Below are positions 11,126 to 23,005 of a stretch of DNA of 64,000 nucleotides, piece after piece. Each line of letters starts with the position of its first letter. Position 1 is the stretch's first letter. A program made the position numbers and the translations under genes. Origin of the DNA: Salminus brasiliensis (Eukaryota > Chordata > Actinopteri > Characiformes > Bryconidae); contig NC_132881.1 in the NCBI RefSeq assembly GCF_030463535.1, positions 1,878,128-1,942,127 on the forward strand, in the 5' to 3' direction. The notes beneath the pieces were generated by a model. That model was not told the origin of the DNA and made no database searches. It worked only from the letters and a program-made list of their open reading frames with translations.

Positions 11126-12345
11126 ACAAACAAATGATAGAATTTTAAAAAAGGATCTATCAGGGTTGGAAGGGAACTCTTCGGGAAGGTAGATCTCCAG
11201 GAACCGGGTTGGTAGCTGCTACTTAAGGTTCTTCAGCACAGCTGTAACTACTATCAGTTCCTCTCTGACTTGATCAATTTAAGTGGGTTTTATTTGCCAA
11301 TTGATCATTTTTTTTAATGCTGGTTTAAGACGTCATGGTGCTAAAAACTGCGGCCCTGCCATCGCCTTCAGAGTTTGCCAAAAAGCTCTGTAATGGATTA
11401 GACCTGGTGCCGTTTGGGAAGCGACTGCGTCTGTACGCTGTAGGCGAGGTTCAGACAGGAATGGAAAAGATGCAGTTAGATCAAGATCAACTGTTTAGAC
11501 TTCAAGGAAAAGATCAGATACCCTCTCAGATCAGATTTGACTGCCTGTCTAAACTGTGCCTGAGCCTGAGCCAGCTACGAAGGCCAGGAGTTTGAAGGAA
11601 GCCGAGGGGCCTAAACAACGCGACAAACGCACAGGAGAGCGAGACCTGAGGAACAGACCAGCAGTGTTGAAAACGAAACACACAACACATGCGTCTGTAG
11701 CTAGCTCCGCAGAGGAGAACTCCAGGGAGTGTAACTCGAAGCCTGAGAGGGAACGTGAGCGCGCCCTGCCAAAACAACCCGAAGCATTTTGGAGCGTTCG
11801 GCTTTTTCCTCAATTCATTAGGAAAGAAAAACACGGGTGTCAAAAATTGGTACACAGAAAGGTGTGAGAACCTGCCGGGGAAACCGTAAAACTAGTTTGA
11901 GCATCAGAAAAACGACAGGGTGGTTCCCTAACGGCCGTTTCCTCCAGCCGGTCAGCCAGACTTTCCGTCCCCTGTGCTGAAAAGTGACCGTCTCAGATTC
12001 GTCCAAGTGCTTGATTTCCTGAAAACTGAAAACGGCTCGGTGTTCTCGTTCCAGATGGCTTTTTCCCCTTTTTTTAATAATTTTTTTAAGCACAGCTCTA
12101 TATATTCTCCTCTGATTTCCATGTTTGGCTCAGTCTGTCTCTCTGTCGCTGACCGGAATCTCCCCTCACTTTTTAAAACTTTTTTTTTGGCCCTTCGTCC
12201 CTCCGTCTGTACTGAAACATACAGTACACTGCCTGTCAGAAGTTTTGGGACACGCATAATGTTTGATTTTTGCAGCTACTTTTCAATTAAGTAAAACAAA
12301 TCAGGTTTAGTTAGTAGAAAGCAGACGTCTGCTATCGCCTATGAT
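11126..12345. other. intergenic, no gene seen
   Basis: Several open frames of about 90-110 codons occur (for example 11335-11595, 11556-11867 and 11974-12294). None has a recognisable domain, and overlapping frames on both strands are equally open. I see no convincing exon, RNA gene or regulatory site. Confidence 0.4.
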
Positions 12346-12347
12346 TA

Positions 12348-12640
12348 TACACTGTATGTTCAAATGTTTGTGGACACCCCTTCCAGTGAATGCATTCCAC
12401 TACCTTAAGTTGTACCCATTGCTTTGCTTACACAAAGCTTGTTTAGTCCCTTGTCTAGAAGGGTATAACCCCCCCCCAGCATTGAGCTGTGGAGCATGGA
12501 GGAACTGTGGTTTTGGGATGAGTTGGGGAGTTGGGGGTGATGAGGTGGGGTGGTGATCATCATCCAGCATCGCTGAATGCAGTCAAATCCTCACAGCAAT
12601 GCCAAACTCCAACATCTAGTAGAAAGCCTTGTAGGAGTTC
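12348..12640 (-). mobile_element. M1 MITE-like repeat, reverse copy
   Basis: It reads GTTTGTGGACACCCCTTCCA, then CCCAGCATTGAGCTGTGGAG, then GGTGGGGTGGTGATCATCAT, the reverse order of the copy at 5436. The far end is missing or diverged. Confidence 0.65.
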
Positions 12641-13388
12641 AAATACAACAAGCACGATGGCATGTATTGCTGGAACTCGTTAGGCCTTCTGTGTTGACCC
12701 TGAGGGTCCCCCCACATGATGAGGGTCCATATTAAAGCTCTGTGGGTCCAGTGGTGGTTTAAATATCCTAATGCAGGATACGAAGCATGGCCTGTGGCTT
12801 TATTTCCCAGAGTAGGGCTTTTGGCAGGTGTTCCTTCTTCTCCCTCAGTTGCAGAAGTTCTTCAGGCCTTAAACAGGCAGATCTGAGCAGCTTTCCGTTT
12901 AACGTCTTCAGCTCCTTCACGCGGACAAAGAAAACATGCTCGTTTGTATTAAAAGCATTTTGTAAAGCTTAGCATTTCCCAAACGTTTGACAGGCGGTGT
13001 AGGATCACTTTCAGGCTGGCCTCCACCACCGCCAGCTTCTATTCCTCGCTCGCGTTCGTTCTGACGGAGTTGACAGAGCCTGCTGATCCGCTGTCTAGCC
13101 AAAAGAGGACATGCTGAGAAAGTGGCCGCCAAGAGTAACACACACACACCACCTCCACAATCTCACCCTTCATCTGTATGCATATATGCACTCACTGAAT
13201 GTGTGTGTGTATGTGTGTGTGGGGGGCCCTCTGTACTTTTATTGTATATTAAATGCAGTGTGTTTTTCATCTGATATCAGATCACAGCACGGTCACCATG
13301 ACTACAGCGATCATCTCAGAAGGTCAGGGTGGCAGTGGAGGTGATGATGTTTGAAAACCTGCAACATAGCTGCTTAGAAAATCACTCC

Positions 13389-13439
<51 letters not shown>

Positions 13440-14590
13440 TGTTTCCATGTGAACAGTTTCATCTGTAGCCATTCAGAGATGTCATCTTAAAGGGGAAGTC
13501 CAACTTCTGTCTCGAAGCTCTTCATTAGTAAACGGTAGAGATGTGAAGGACGTCATTGGGGTGGATTTGCTGTGAAACACTTAGTTCTAGAGAAACGTAC
13601 TAAGTCAGAATTGTTCACAGTGGTGGTGAATGGAACCAGACGTCTATTACCGCTTTTATCGTAGTTTTGAGAAGATTTTGACCTGTTTTTTGTTTTTTTA
13701 TAAAAACTTTGAGTGGAGGAATACAAGAAGTGTAATATAAGGCAAAATGTACGAATCCCCCACATCCCTCCCCCCCTTCATTTGCCAAAACATATGAAAT
13801 AGTTACATTTTGAGAGGTGGACCATAACTGAAACCCCTCCTCTCAAATGTAACTTATTATAAATTTAATTTCTACCTTCTTCACGTGTCTATGAGAAGTC
13901 TGCGCAGCCCTCCACCCTCCCGTCACTATCTATCTATAGTTTTGCATATCTACCAACCCCAGCCTAAAGTTTCTGTGAATCTCAATTTCACACCAAAAAT
14001 AATGTTCACACTTTCCCACAGTTTGATATTGTTAGTTATTTAAATCTACTAAATGTAGCGGCTTCTCTGCTACACTAATACTAAGTCTTATTATTAATAT
14101 TAGTATTAATTATTGTATTAATATTAGTATTAGTATTAGTAAGTCCTTTTACTGTGGCAACATGTTACCATACTAACAAGCCAGCAGCTTCACCTGTTCG
14201 CTAAATATGGGGTTAAAGCTTCATAGGACACTTTACTCTGATTGAACTGCAGGTCATCTGTGAATCTGACCGATTTAAAAGCCTCGTCCTGCTCTTAAAG
14301 AGCCTCAGATTTGTGACGACGGATGCTGAAGGAACCCTGTATCTTTCAGCCTGATCTCGGTCTGCTGCATCTGTAGCGTACAGTCAGTTTCAGCACTGGA
14401 AATGACGGAAAACGGTGAAAACTGGGTCAAATGAGCGTGTTGACTAAACCGCGTCTAATCTGAGCGTCTGTCCCGGGTGTGTTTAGAGTTGATGGGTTTT
14501 CCGCGCTTGTTTGAGGAGCAGGAATCATTGGTCACGCGCTTCAGACACAGCAAACAGAGATCAAGTTGGAGCGTTTTATCGGGAGCATGA
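12641..14590. other. intergenic, CA repeats and one R1 copy, no gene
   Basis: The stretch holds a CA run at about 13394-13438, a short GT run at 13201-13220 and an R1 repeat copy at about 13488-13790. An ATTAGTATTA-rich patch lies at 14080-14140, and the same TATTAGTATTAATTATTG words recur at 15640-15665. No coding exon is recognisable. Confidence 0.5.
13488..13790 (+). repeat. R1 dispersed repeat copy
   Basis: It opens CTTAAAGGGGAAGTCCAACTT and carries CAGTGGTGGTGAATGGAACC and CAGACGTCT. Related copies lie at 14965-15345, 17242-17600, 18880-19060, 37160-37680 and 61640-61935 (the last appears reversed). The family is a few hundred bp long and has no visible coding capacity. Confidence 0.6.
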
Positions 14591-14710
14591 CCCGATCACT
14601 CAATCAGCCCATTTCCCCCTTCCAGTGACGCACGCCCACCCAAACACTTCAGCACCTCTCGGGTAACACTGAGGCTCAGAGAACCTGAAATGTCATTTTT
14701 TATGACCCAC

Positions 14711-14847
14711 TGTGTGTGTGTGTGTGTGTGTGACCTTGGTGTTGTAACTGGAGTTGAGCAGACTGGGCCGGACAGATATAGCTCTGAAACTGGACACTGT
14801 TGTAGTGTCTGCGGTTCCATACAGACAAGACAATGACACCAGCAGAA

Positions 14848-14887
<40 letters not shown>
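14711..14887. repeat. (GT)n microsatellites
   Basis: GT runs lie at about 14711-14732 and 14849-14887. The open frames across them are artefacts. Confidence 0.85.
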
Positions 14888-14889
<2 letters not shown>

Positions 14890-14964
14890 CATGGCCTACG
14901 ATGCCGCCCTTGATAGTACAGTAACCGAACGCCGTTACCATTCAACTGCAAACAGCACTCGCTT

Positions 14965-15345
14965 ATGCAGGTATGCTTAAAGAGGAATTCCACCAATTTC
15001 TCAAAGTCTTCCCATACCTCAGTGTTTGAGAGGCGGGGCTATGGGGGTTTTGGCGGGGGTGAGGAGGGGTGTGGTCTGACTTTTTGGTTAATTGTAGAGA
15101 ATCCAGTCAGCTGCAACAGTGGTGGTGAATGGAGCCAGGCATCGGTCGCCATGACTACAACACAAATACAGTCATTTTATTACAATCCAAACCCACCAGT
15201 GAACCAGTGAGTGTTATATGGAAGGGTGATGAAGGGACAGTAGTGGAGAATCTGAAAACCCTCTCAGTTTCGACTAAAAGGTGGTGTTAAACAGGGGTCA
15301 AACTTTTCAGACGTCCGGTTCCATTCAGCACCACTGTAAACAGTG
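14965..15345 (+). repeat. R1 dispersed repeat copy
   Basis: It opens TTAAAGAGGAATTCCACCAA and contains CAGTGGTGGTGAATGGAGCC, ACAAATACAGTCATTTTATT and TCCAAACCCACCA, shared with the other R1 copies. Confidence 0.6.
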
Positions 15346-16074
15346 TAAACTGATGAGAATCATTTGTACACCTTTATTTATCCTTAATGAAACGGGCTCT
15401 TTTGACTTCTGGGCCTTTAACACTCATATGTAAATAAGCTGCATCCCGAAAGCAGAATCGCTCTTTATGGTTTGAGCATAAGTGGGCGGGGCTAGGCTAG
15501 ACAGCTGTTTTGGCTTGAATAGGTGGATATACTGTATGTTAATGTGTTTCTTTTGTGACCTAACAAAGGCTTATTTTACAGATTTATTATTGTTATTAAA
15601 TTTAGTGGCTACTGTGCTACACTAATACTAAGGCTTAGTGTTAATATTAGTATTAATTATTGTATTAATATTAATGCTAATACTAAGTCAATAAGCTATA
15701 AAGAATCACTCTTTTTGCAGATTAGCTTCCACTGGACGGTCTGTGAAGTGAACAGAGAGCGATATTTACACACTATGTCAAATAATCTTTAAAAAGGAGG
15801 ATGTTTTAATGGGTATGGGCCCTTTAATGTTCAGAAAGTCATCAAAATGTGTCAAATACAAAAGTTATCTATTATTTTGCCCAGGTCTGGGCGATAAAGA
15901 CGCAATGCATGTATCAGTATCTACAGATCTAGCTTTGTTTTTATGTGTCATAACCCAAAGCACTGCCCTCAGTTTTTACCATTTGTTTTTATAGGTTAAT
16001 AATAAGCTATACATGAACCCCCCACACCCCGGTGCTGATCATAAAGAGCCACAGCCTCAACACACCTTAAAGGG
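15346..16074. other. intergenic, no gene seen
   Basis: AT-rich DNA with a second patch of TATTAGTATTAATTATTG words (about 15640-15690) resembling 14080-14140, so the two may be parts of one duplicated or dispersed unit. No exon or RNA gene was found. Confidence 0.4.
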
Positions 16075-16345
16075 GAGTAAAGGTAAAGGTGCACGTATTT
16101 GTCACTGTACAGCGAAATGTGTCCTCCGCATTTAACCCATCTGGTAGTGAACACACACACACACACACACACATGTGTTAGGGGCAGTTAGTACACACAC
16201 CCAGAGCGGTGGGCAGCCAACTCCAGCGCCCGGGGAGCAAAGAGGGTAAAGGGCCTTGCTCAAGGGCCCAACAGTGGCAGCTTGCCAAGCCCGGGAATCG
16301 AACCCACAACCCTGTTATCGATATCCCAGCGCTCTGTCTGGGAGT
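16075..16345 (-). mobile_element. tRNA-derived SINE, reverse orientation
   Basis: Reading the minus strand from 16345, a tRNA-like head carries the B box GGTTCGATTCCCGG (plus strand CCGGGAATCGAACCC, about 16292-16306). The body contains GCCACTGTTGGGCCCTTGAG and CCACCGCTCTGGGTGTGTG, and the tail ends in AAAGGTAAAGGTGCAC words. The copy at 51628-51990 is the same family in the other orientation. It is a degenerate retroposon and not a functional tRNA. Confidence 0.8.
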
Positions 16346-17092
16346 CCAGACAAAATAATAAAAACATTGCCAATGTTATATCTGTCATTAGCATGCCTGT
16401 CGCCTGCTACGGTGGTGCTGTGTTATCCCCAGAGTGAGATTTCCCTCTTTAAAAAATGAATACTCCCTCCTGATGACACATCTTGGTGGGAGGTGGGAGG
16501 AGTTTTAGAAAAACTACAGCTGGAGCTTGGACTGGATTTCTGGGATCGGGATGTTTGAACAGAAGCCAGATAGCTAACCTTACTGGTAGGAGGCCGTAGG
16601 GTTTAGTGGCACCGTGGGGGTTGTATGGGAATTCCCATGTATGTATTTGCGGAATACGTGCTGGGAACTGTAGTGAGAGAACACTGGTGGACGGAAACAC
16701 CAACGAGGAATTGTGTCGGATCAGTGAGGCTGAGTAAAACACTGCTGCGCTTCAGAAAGTCCCACAACGTCACATCACAGGCAACAAATCCTAGTTTTAG
16801 GCCAAAGTACCGCTTTAAATTTCCTGCCTTCCTGGTCACAGTTCTCAGTTTGTCCACAAGGGGGCGGCAAACTCACACTTCTCAGAAGTTGCAGTGATCC
16901 TGTACGAAGCAGAGCATCGGCCAAAGGCAATACTTCACTCCAGATGTGTTCAACAGCTGAAAGCACGTCTTACGCTGTAGCTGCCAATGCGCCAAACCAC
17001 TGGAAGCAGAGCCTTTTTTTAATAAATTTTTTTAATTTTGATTTTTTTGTTTTTTACTTTGATCTGAAAGGTGGTAAAGCTGCTGTCTAATC

Positions 17093-17124
<32 letters not shown>

Positions 17125-17241
17125 GAATTGGTTGGGCATATGCCATACAGCAACACACACACACACACACACATTTAAACACTGATGTAGACCACCTGAA
17201 GCCATCACCGTTCAGCTACATAAAGAACCGACATATGCAAG
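16346..17241. other. intergenic, GA and CA repeats, no gene
   Basis: A GA run at about 17097-17125 and a CA run at 17153-17175 are present. An open frame at 16625-16897 overlaps equally open antisense frames and has no recognisable domain. Confidence 0.45.
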
Positions 17242-17600
17242 TATGCTTAAAGGGCAATTCCACCAATTTTTCAAAATGTCTCCATAATTCAGTGGTTGTG
17301 ATGTAAATTCATTCAGAGTGGACTGGGTTTTAAATTATGGTCCATCGTAGAGGAACCTGCCACACCACAATGGTAGTGACGGGAACCAGACGTCTGTTGC
17401 CGTGACAACGAATGACTACAAATACAGCCTGTCCAAATCCACCAAAAGAAACACTGGCAAATCTGAGGGAATTGAGCACCCCCACCGTGCACTGCATTTC
17501 TTGTGTTTAAATTAAGGATCTTTTTAAATATACACTTTCTTTGGGGACTATTTGGCCTAACAGCACCCTGCACGTATCCCTCCGCCAGAAGCTGATTTTA
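17242..17600 (+). repeat. R1 dispersed repeat copy
   Basis: It opens CTTAAAGGGCAATTCCACCA and includes CCAGACGTCTGTTGCCGTGA. It ends with GGCCTAACAGCACCCTGCAC and GTATCCCTCC, nearly the words that form the outer edge of the large inverted repeat at 19020. Confidence 0.6.
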
Positions 17601-17989
17601 AAACAGTGGAAATCTGAAATAAATATCTATGTTAGAATAGCCACCGTGTGCTGCACTTCCAACTTCTTTTTGAGACAGTTCTGGAAGTTCTGCGTTTGAA
17701 TCGCATCTAAACCATTTATTAATGTGGAAATTTGGGAAATTCTGTGGATTTGCTCTTAGACGTGATGCAGGGCTCTGGATAAAGAGGAGACGTGCCGGTT
17801 CAGGAGGCAGGATGGGGTACCGGCCTGCACTGTATGGAGTAATCAGGCCTGGGCGTCGGCTAGGCCACATTTCATGCGGTCAGTCTACGCAGGGCAGCTA
17901 CGAATTTCCCAACACTCTCGATTATGCAATGACTGATTCTTACTCTTACTGCACTCTGCGCGAGACGGGCGTTCGTGGGAGGGGGCGAG

Positions 17990-18660
17990 AAAAAAAAAAG
18001 ACAGTGAAAAAAAATAAATAAATAAAACTGCAATTTCTAACATTTTAAATGTTGAAACTTTTCGAAGGTGAAAAGCTGCCTTAACTCTTGCTCGTGTGCT
18101 CCAGCGCCTGCTCTTAACAGAAAACCCACTTTGTAAAAAACAAAACACACAAAAAAATGATCAAAAAAACAAAAACAAAACAAAAACAATGCTAGTGTCG
18201 ATGTAAATACGCTTTTCTGTGATCGTATGATTCTTGGTATTTTGCTTCATCCACCCATGTTCACTTAAACCCCGCCCCCAGTCCCCTCCCGTACACCCAC
18301 ACACACACACACGCCCTTGTAAATCTGCCCCCGCTGTGATTTCTCTGTACTTGCAGAACATTTTATAGTATTATTTATTAATGACAAGTGTTTGCATTTG
18401 CAAATATTAAAGGAAGTGGCTCTTTGAACAGGGTAGCCCGCTCACTGAAGAGGAGGCATCACGCCGACGTCTGTTTCTGTTCTTTTCTAAATTAAGGAAA
18501 GAAACAGCGAGAGTTAAAAAAAAAAAGAAAACAATAAACTTGTCTTTTTATTATGAAATTGTTATAAAACTTGTTGCCAAGATTGCTTTAAAAATGTACC
18601 TTTTTTTGTCTTGTAACAGTATTTGTTTTACTCAGTGAACTGAATAAATAGAGGCACACA
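17990..18660 (+). other. possible distal SOBP 3' UTR end
   Basis: This AT-rich stretch has the texture of a terminal 3' UTR: AACAATAAACTTGTCTTTT at about 18531-18549 and GAACTGAATAAATAGAGGC at about 18637-18655 supply AATAAA signals on the plus strand. If it belongs to SOBP the 3' UTR would be about 10 kb, which is long and includes repeats. RNA evidence would decide. I offer it only as a candidate. Confidence 0.25.
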
Positions 18661-18724
18661 CCATCTTCCTGAGTGCTCCTTCATTTCGGTAGCGCACGCC
18701 TTTAGCTTCATTAGCATTGTTTGG

Positions 18725-19060
18725 TTTTTTTGGTTGAATTTTTCCCTTTTTTTCTCCCCAGCTTGGTTCTGCCAATTAACCCACCTGCCCACGACCCCCG
18801 TAGCCCTATCAGTGCCCCCGACACTAAAAGGGTAAGGACTTAACACACGTCTCCTCCGATACATGTGAAGCCGTGACAACTACAAATACAGACTTTTTTT
18901 TTTGTCCAAATCCATCAAACATAGTGTCAGATCTGACCAAAATTAACACCCCCACCATGCATTGCATCTATTTTTTTTTTATCAGGGATCTTTTTAGAGA
19001 CGTTGGCTAATTTAATTTGGGGACTAGTTGGCCTTACAACACCCTGCATGTATCCCTCCA
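18725..19060 (+). repeat. SINE-like and R1 fragments beside the inverted repeat
   Basis: 18740-18870 (TTCTCCCCAGCTTGGTTCTG through AACACACGTCTCCTCCGATA) is a diverged copy of the arm sequence at 19095-19210. 18880-19060 carries R1 tail words (CAAATACAGACTTTTTTTTT, GTCCAAATCCATCAAAC, GCATGTATCCCTCCACCAT). Related repeats therefore lie in tandem just outside and inside the palindrome edge, which may have helped it form. Confidence 0.5.
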
Positions 19061-20571
19061 CCATACTCTTGGGATTTTTGGTAGATTTTTTCCCCCCTTT
19101 TTCTCCCAATTTTGGTTCTGTTATTTAACCTATCTGTTCGTAGCTCCTCCTAGCCCTAGCAATGCTCCCGACACTAGGAGGGTAAGGACTAACACACGTG
19201 TCCGGGCAGCCGACACACTCGGAGGAAAGCATCGGGTCACCAGCTCCACCGCACCAGCTAACAGACGCTTACAGAGTAATGTTGGCTGGCACAGGTGTCT
19301 GTGGTGGTATATATATATATATATATATATACCAATATGTATATAAATACATATATTTCATTATATATATATATATATACCAATATGTATATAAATACAT
19401 ATATTTATTTATATTTAATTATATATATATACACACACACAGATATATGTAGTCAATGACATGCAAAATAAATTGCCATTGACTCTTTGACCATGTGAAT
19501 CTGGCCGTTGTTCTTTAAATTATTTCAACATTTTTTGATGAATGGACCAATAGAAATGCTCCAAAATGACCTGGCTTCCAATTTATTTATTATTTTTTTT
19601 ATACAAAAGATTAAAAAAGATTGGCCCAAAAAACAGCCCCCCTCCTCTCACCCTGACTCTGCTGTTATGTGTAGATCTACAGCTAGGGCATCTACTCAAC
19701 ACACTTATGTAGATTCTGGAGGCGGGGCCTATTCAGCATCAGCAGTTCATGTACTGGAAGACTTGACAGCCATGGTTAATCCTGCACCTTAATTCCCAAC
19801 CAGAGTGTGTTTAACTGCTCAGACACAGAGCCATACTGATCTGCACTTACACTGAAGATTGTGCAACCTCGCCTTTGTCCACTAGAGGGCAGAACATCAG
19901 CTGCAGCCGAGGAGAAGCAGAGAGACCATCAGTGAAACCAGGTGAGTTACTAACACACACTGCTGTACTGGTGTGGAATTGGCTGATTTCAGTAGATCTG
20001 GGCTTTATTTACAGCAACACACAAAACCCTGCAGTTAAAGGCTGTTTTAGCTGGAACTGAAGAGTCTTTCACACACTGCTTTCACTCATTTAGAGAGGAT
20101 CAGCTTCAGCTGGGAGACTGGAGCTCCACACTGAACTGAGAGCTGGTGTTTAAAGCTCAGGGTGGAGCTGCTGGGTTGGGTTCTTCATTAATAAACTGCT
20201 GAATTTAAACTACAGTAACGATACAGCCCCCCTCACCTCCTCCTCACCTCCTCCTCACATGAACTTTAGTCCAGAAACAGTCTGAAAGCTTCTAAATGTC
20301 TGTAGTACAAAATCCTCCACTGTTGGACCTCCACCTGGTGGTCGGTGCTGGTAGTGCAGGTGGAGGGAGGGTGGGGGGGTTGTGTTCAGGTGCTGTGAGT
20401 AATTAGTCAGACAGGGTTCTTCTCAGGTTGAAGCTGGTGTTTACTGCTGGAGCTCCTTCATCTGCTCCATTGGTCGTAGTTCCTCTGTAGAACTGCCGTC
20501 AAAATGTCAGACCTGTTGTGGGCTGAGGACAATCGGTTCTAAAGGTTCTGCCTAAGAGCCCATAATCCTGG
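19020..20571 (+). repeat. palindrome outer arm A (left)
   Basis: It pairs with 27090-28589. It contains a SINE-like part (19085-19285), a TA/ATAT microsatellite with ACCAATATGTATATAAATAC present twice (the right arm has it once), GACTCTGCTGTTATGTGTAG, and CCACTAGAGGGCAGAACATC at about 19880. Homology ends after TTCTGCCTAAGAGCCC; the right arm has about 17 extra bp just before that point. Confidence 0.85.
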
Positions 20572-21784
20572 TTATGTTTGCGACCAGGGGCGTTATAATC
20601 TGATGGGTTTTGGGGGTGCAACTGAGGGCTGAGACCACCAGGTGAACTGTGACTGCAGGAACAGTGAAGAAACTGGACGAAGGCTAAATGGCTCAAAGCA
20701 TTAAGATCATTATTCTAGTCTGTTTACTCGTCAGTCTGGAACTTTTTACAATATCTGATGTGAAGTGATGTGAGGAACATGCAGGTCAGTAGATGAGGTC
20801 AGGGCCTGGCAGGATTAATTACAGATAAATATGTACATATGTATACATATATATATACACACACACACAGACACGCACTATTTCATCTGTGTATATATAT
20901 TTGTAATTTTTTTTTTGCTTATATTTCTATATTTTCATATTTTTATATTTAATTTTTTAACTTAAATGTAACTTATTCTATTTTAATTTTTTTATTTATT
21001 TTTCTTTTGCACTTTTGCACTTTACTTCATTAAGTTAAGGTTTAGTTAAGTTTAAATGTAGATCTTTATTGTATAGCTTGATGTGGGCAGACTGTCATAA
21101 AAGCATTTCACTGCAAGTTATACTGTGTATGACTGTGTATGTGACAAATAAAATTAGATTTTTGATTAGATTTTTTTAATTAGTCCAGCTACCGGCTACA
21201 CCAGTATGGCTGTGAGTGATGCTGGCAGCGCTGGCTGATGCAGTTGGTCCAGGGAGCTCTATTTTATACGTGCTAGAGGAGGAAAACGCTGGTTGGACCT
21301 CCTTTGGGTTCTTCATGGAGGTGCTTGAGTCAGAACTGACCCTCTAAGCCGGACCGTCTGCAGTGTTCAGCATTTTGGCACACTGTGGGAAACCACCTAA
21401 ATGGGCGAGATGTGAGATGTGAACTTAGGCCTACTTACCAACCACGGTGGATCCCTGTGCCCCACTGTGGTCACCTTAGTTCATGTCCGTAATTTTACTT
21501 TATTAGAGCACCTGCCATTGTGAGAGCTGGGCTCTGTAGTGTCCTGCTGCAGCCAGAAGGTGATATAGTAGGCCACGAGTTAGCATGCTAGTCATGATGT
21601 CATGGTACAGTCGGATACGCTGGAATTCGAGGCTGTGCTGTACGATACCCTGTATTGTTGCATTTCTGCTAAATGAGCCATTTCTACATATGTTCATCCA
21701 GGATGGGAGAAGGTGTGTATCTAGTGAATGTGTAAGACTCAAAACAAAGATCAGACTAACGATGATCAGACAGTGGAGTTTTAA
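20572..21784. other. palindrome block B (left only)
   Basis: This block has no clear counterpart in the right arm. It contains TA-rich DNA at 20820-21000 and a retroposon-like tail at about 21095-21170 (CATTTCACTGCAAGTTATAC then GTGACAAATAAAATTAG), a type often seen at the ends of fish retroposed repeats. No gene seen. Confidence 0.5.
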
Positions 21785-23005
21785 CAGTCTGATCTCCAGG
21801 ATGTGTGCATGTTCTCTTTGTGGAGTGTGTGAGTGTGTGTATATATAGTGTGTTCAGTAAGACTCAGATCTCCACTGTCTGATCATCGTTAGTCTGATCT
21901 CTGTTTTAACAGTCTGAACTTTCTGTCCTGTTTCAGGTCACGACCCCCAGCTGACTGTTACGGTTTCTTCAGTCCAGTGAAACCCTGCAGTGGAACCGGT
22001 GCTGAAACCAATGGGCCACCTTCTCCAGCTGGTTCTGACTGGACGTCTGTCTGCTGCTGAGTCTCAGCTCATCTCCAGCTCAGCCCCCTCTCACACTGCT
22101 TTTACAGGTGGAGAGAGACAGAGGGCGAGAGACCTTACACTTGTACTGGGAGAGAAATAAAGAGAACCCTCCTTCTAGGGGCGGTCTTCAATGTTATTTA
22201 CAGAATCCGGAAAGGTCAACCTGCTCATTTGCATATACATAAGCAACCGACCAATCAGGAGCTGCCAACGTCAACGAGTGCTTAAATACCCTGCGATGTG
22301 ACTAGTGTTCTCGATGACGGTGAGGACCGAAAATACGGGTTTTCTCCACCGCGGACGAGAACACTAGTCCCCCAGAATAAGTCAAAATCAGCACCACAGC
22401 TTTTCTGTCTCATAAACCACCATTTTTTTTTTGGCTTTGGAAAAGATCTCGCAGCATGAACTCTCTGGTCCAGTGGGTTCTGCTCTGCTCTGCTGTCTCC
22501 CTGCAGCGCCTCCTCCAGCGGAGGACTCCTCGCTCTCAGTCCGGCCTGTGGCAGCACATGACCCAACCTGGATCAGCGACACCACAGTCAGGCCTGCAGC
22601 ATCTCCTGATCCACCCTGGGTCAGTGACACCACGGCATGGCCTGTGGCATCGCGCGACCAACCCTGGATCAGTGATGCTCAAGACCTTCACCCTCACTGG
22701 GTGGAGACTGAGTGAGGCAGGGTAAATTTGGACCAGCAAAAGCAAGGCCCAAATTTATAACAGGCTGCTGTTGTGAAGTCTTTAGTATAGAAGAGCTAGT
22801 TTTCTCGTTTACGGTAGCTTCATTATGAAAGCGCCGCCCATTCACCACCAACATGAATTCTGGGATATGGGTCAGCTCAGTCACGGTAGGGAGGGGTTTT
22901 ATCTCAACCCTCTCAGATACATGTTTCTGTGCTGAGTTTCTTAACTCTTAACTCTACTCAAACAGCCTCTGTGCTGCTCAACACCCCATTAAACCGGCCT
23001 TGAAC
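21785..23005 (+). repeat. palindrome inner arm C (left)
   Basis: It pairs with 24578-25812. It starts near CAGTCTGATCTCCAGGATGT and ends CCATTAAACCGGCCTTGAAC at 23005. It contains a 70-bp hairpin (22300-22369) and three imperfect direct repeats of about 48 bp starting GGCCTGTGGCA (about 22541-22690). Open frames here are mirrored in the other arm but resemble no known protein. Confidence 0.85.
22300..22369. repeat. 70-bp hairpin with 14-bp perfect inverted ends
   Basis: GACTAGTGTTCTCG (22300-22313) and its exact reverse complement CGAGAACACTAGTC (22356-22369) flank 42 bp. The mirror copy lies at 25211-25280. It may be a tiny foldback element or the ends of a deleted transposon. Confidence 0.8.

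Noticed and set aside
21935..21990. An immunoglobulin J-like word (LTVTVSS) in the palindrome arm after a TTTCAG acceptor
   Set aside because: The match is only a few residues and is followed soon by an in-frame stop; no variable or constant domain is nearby.
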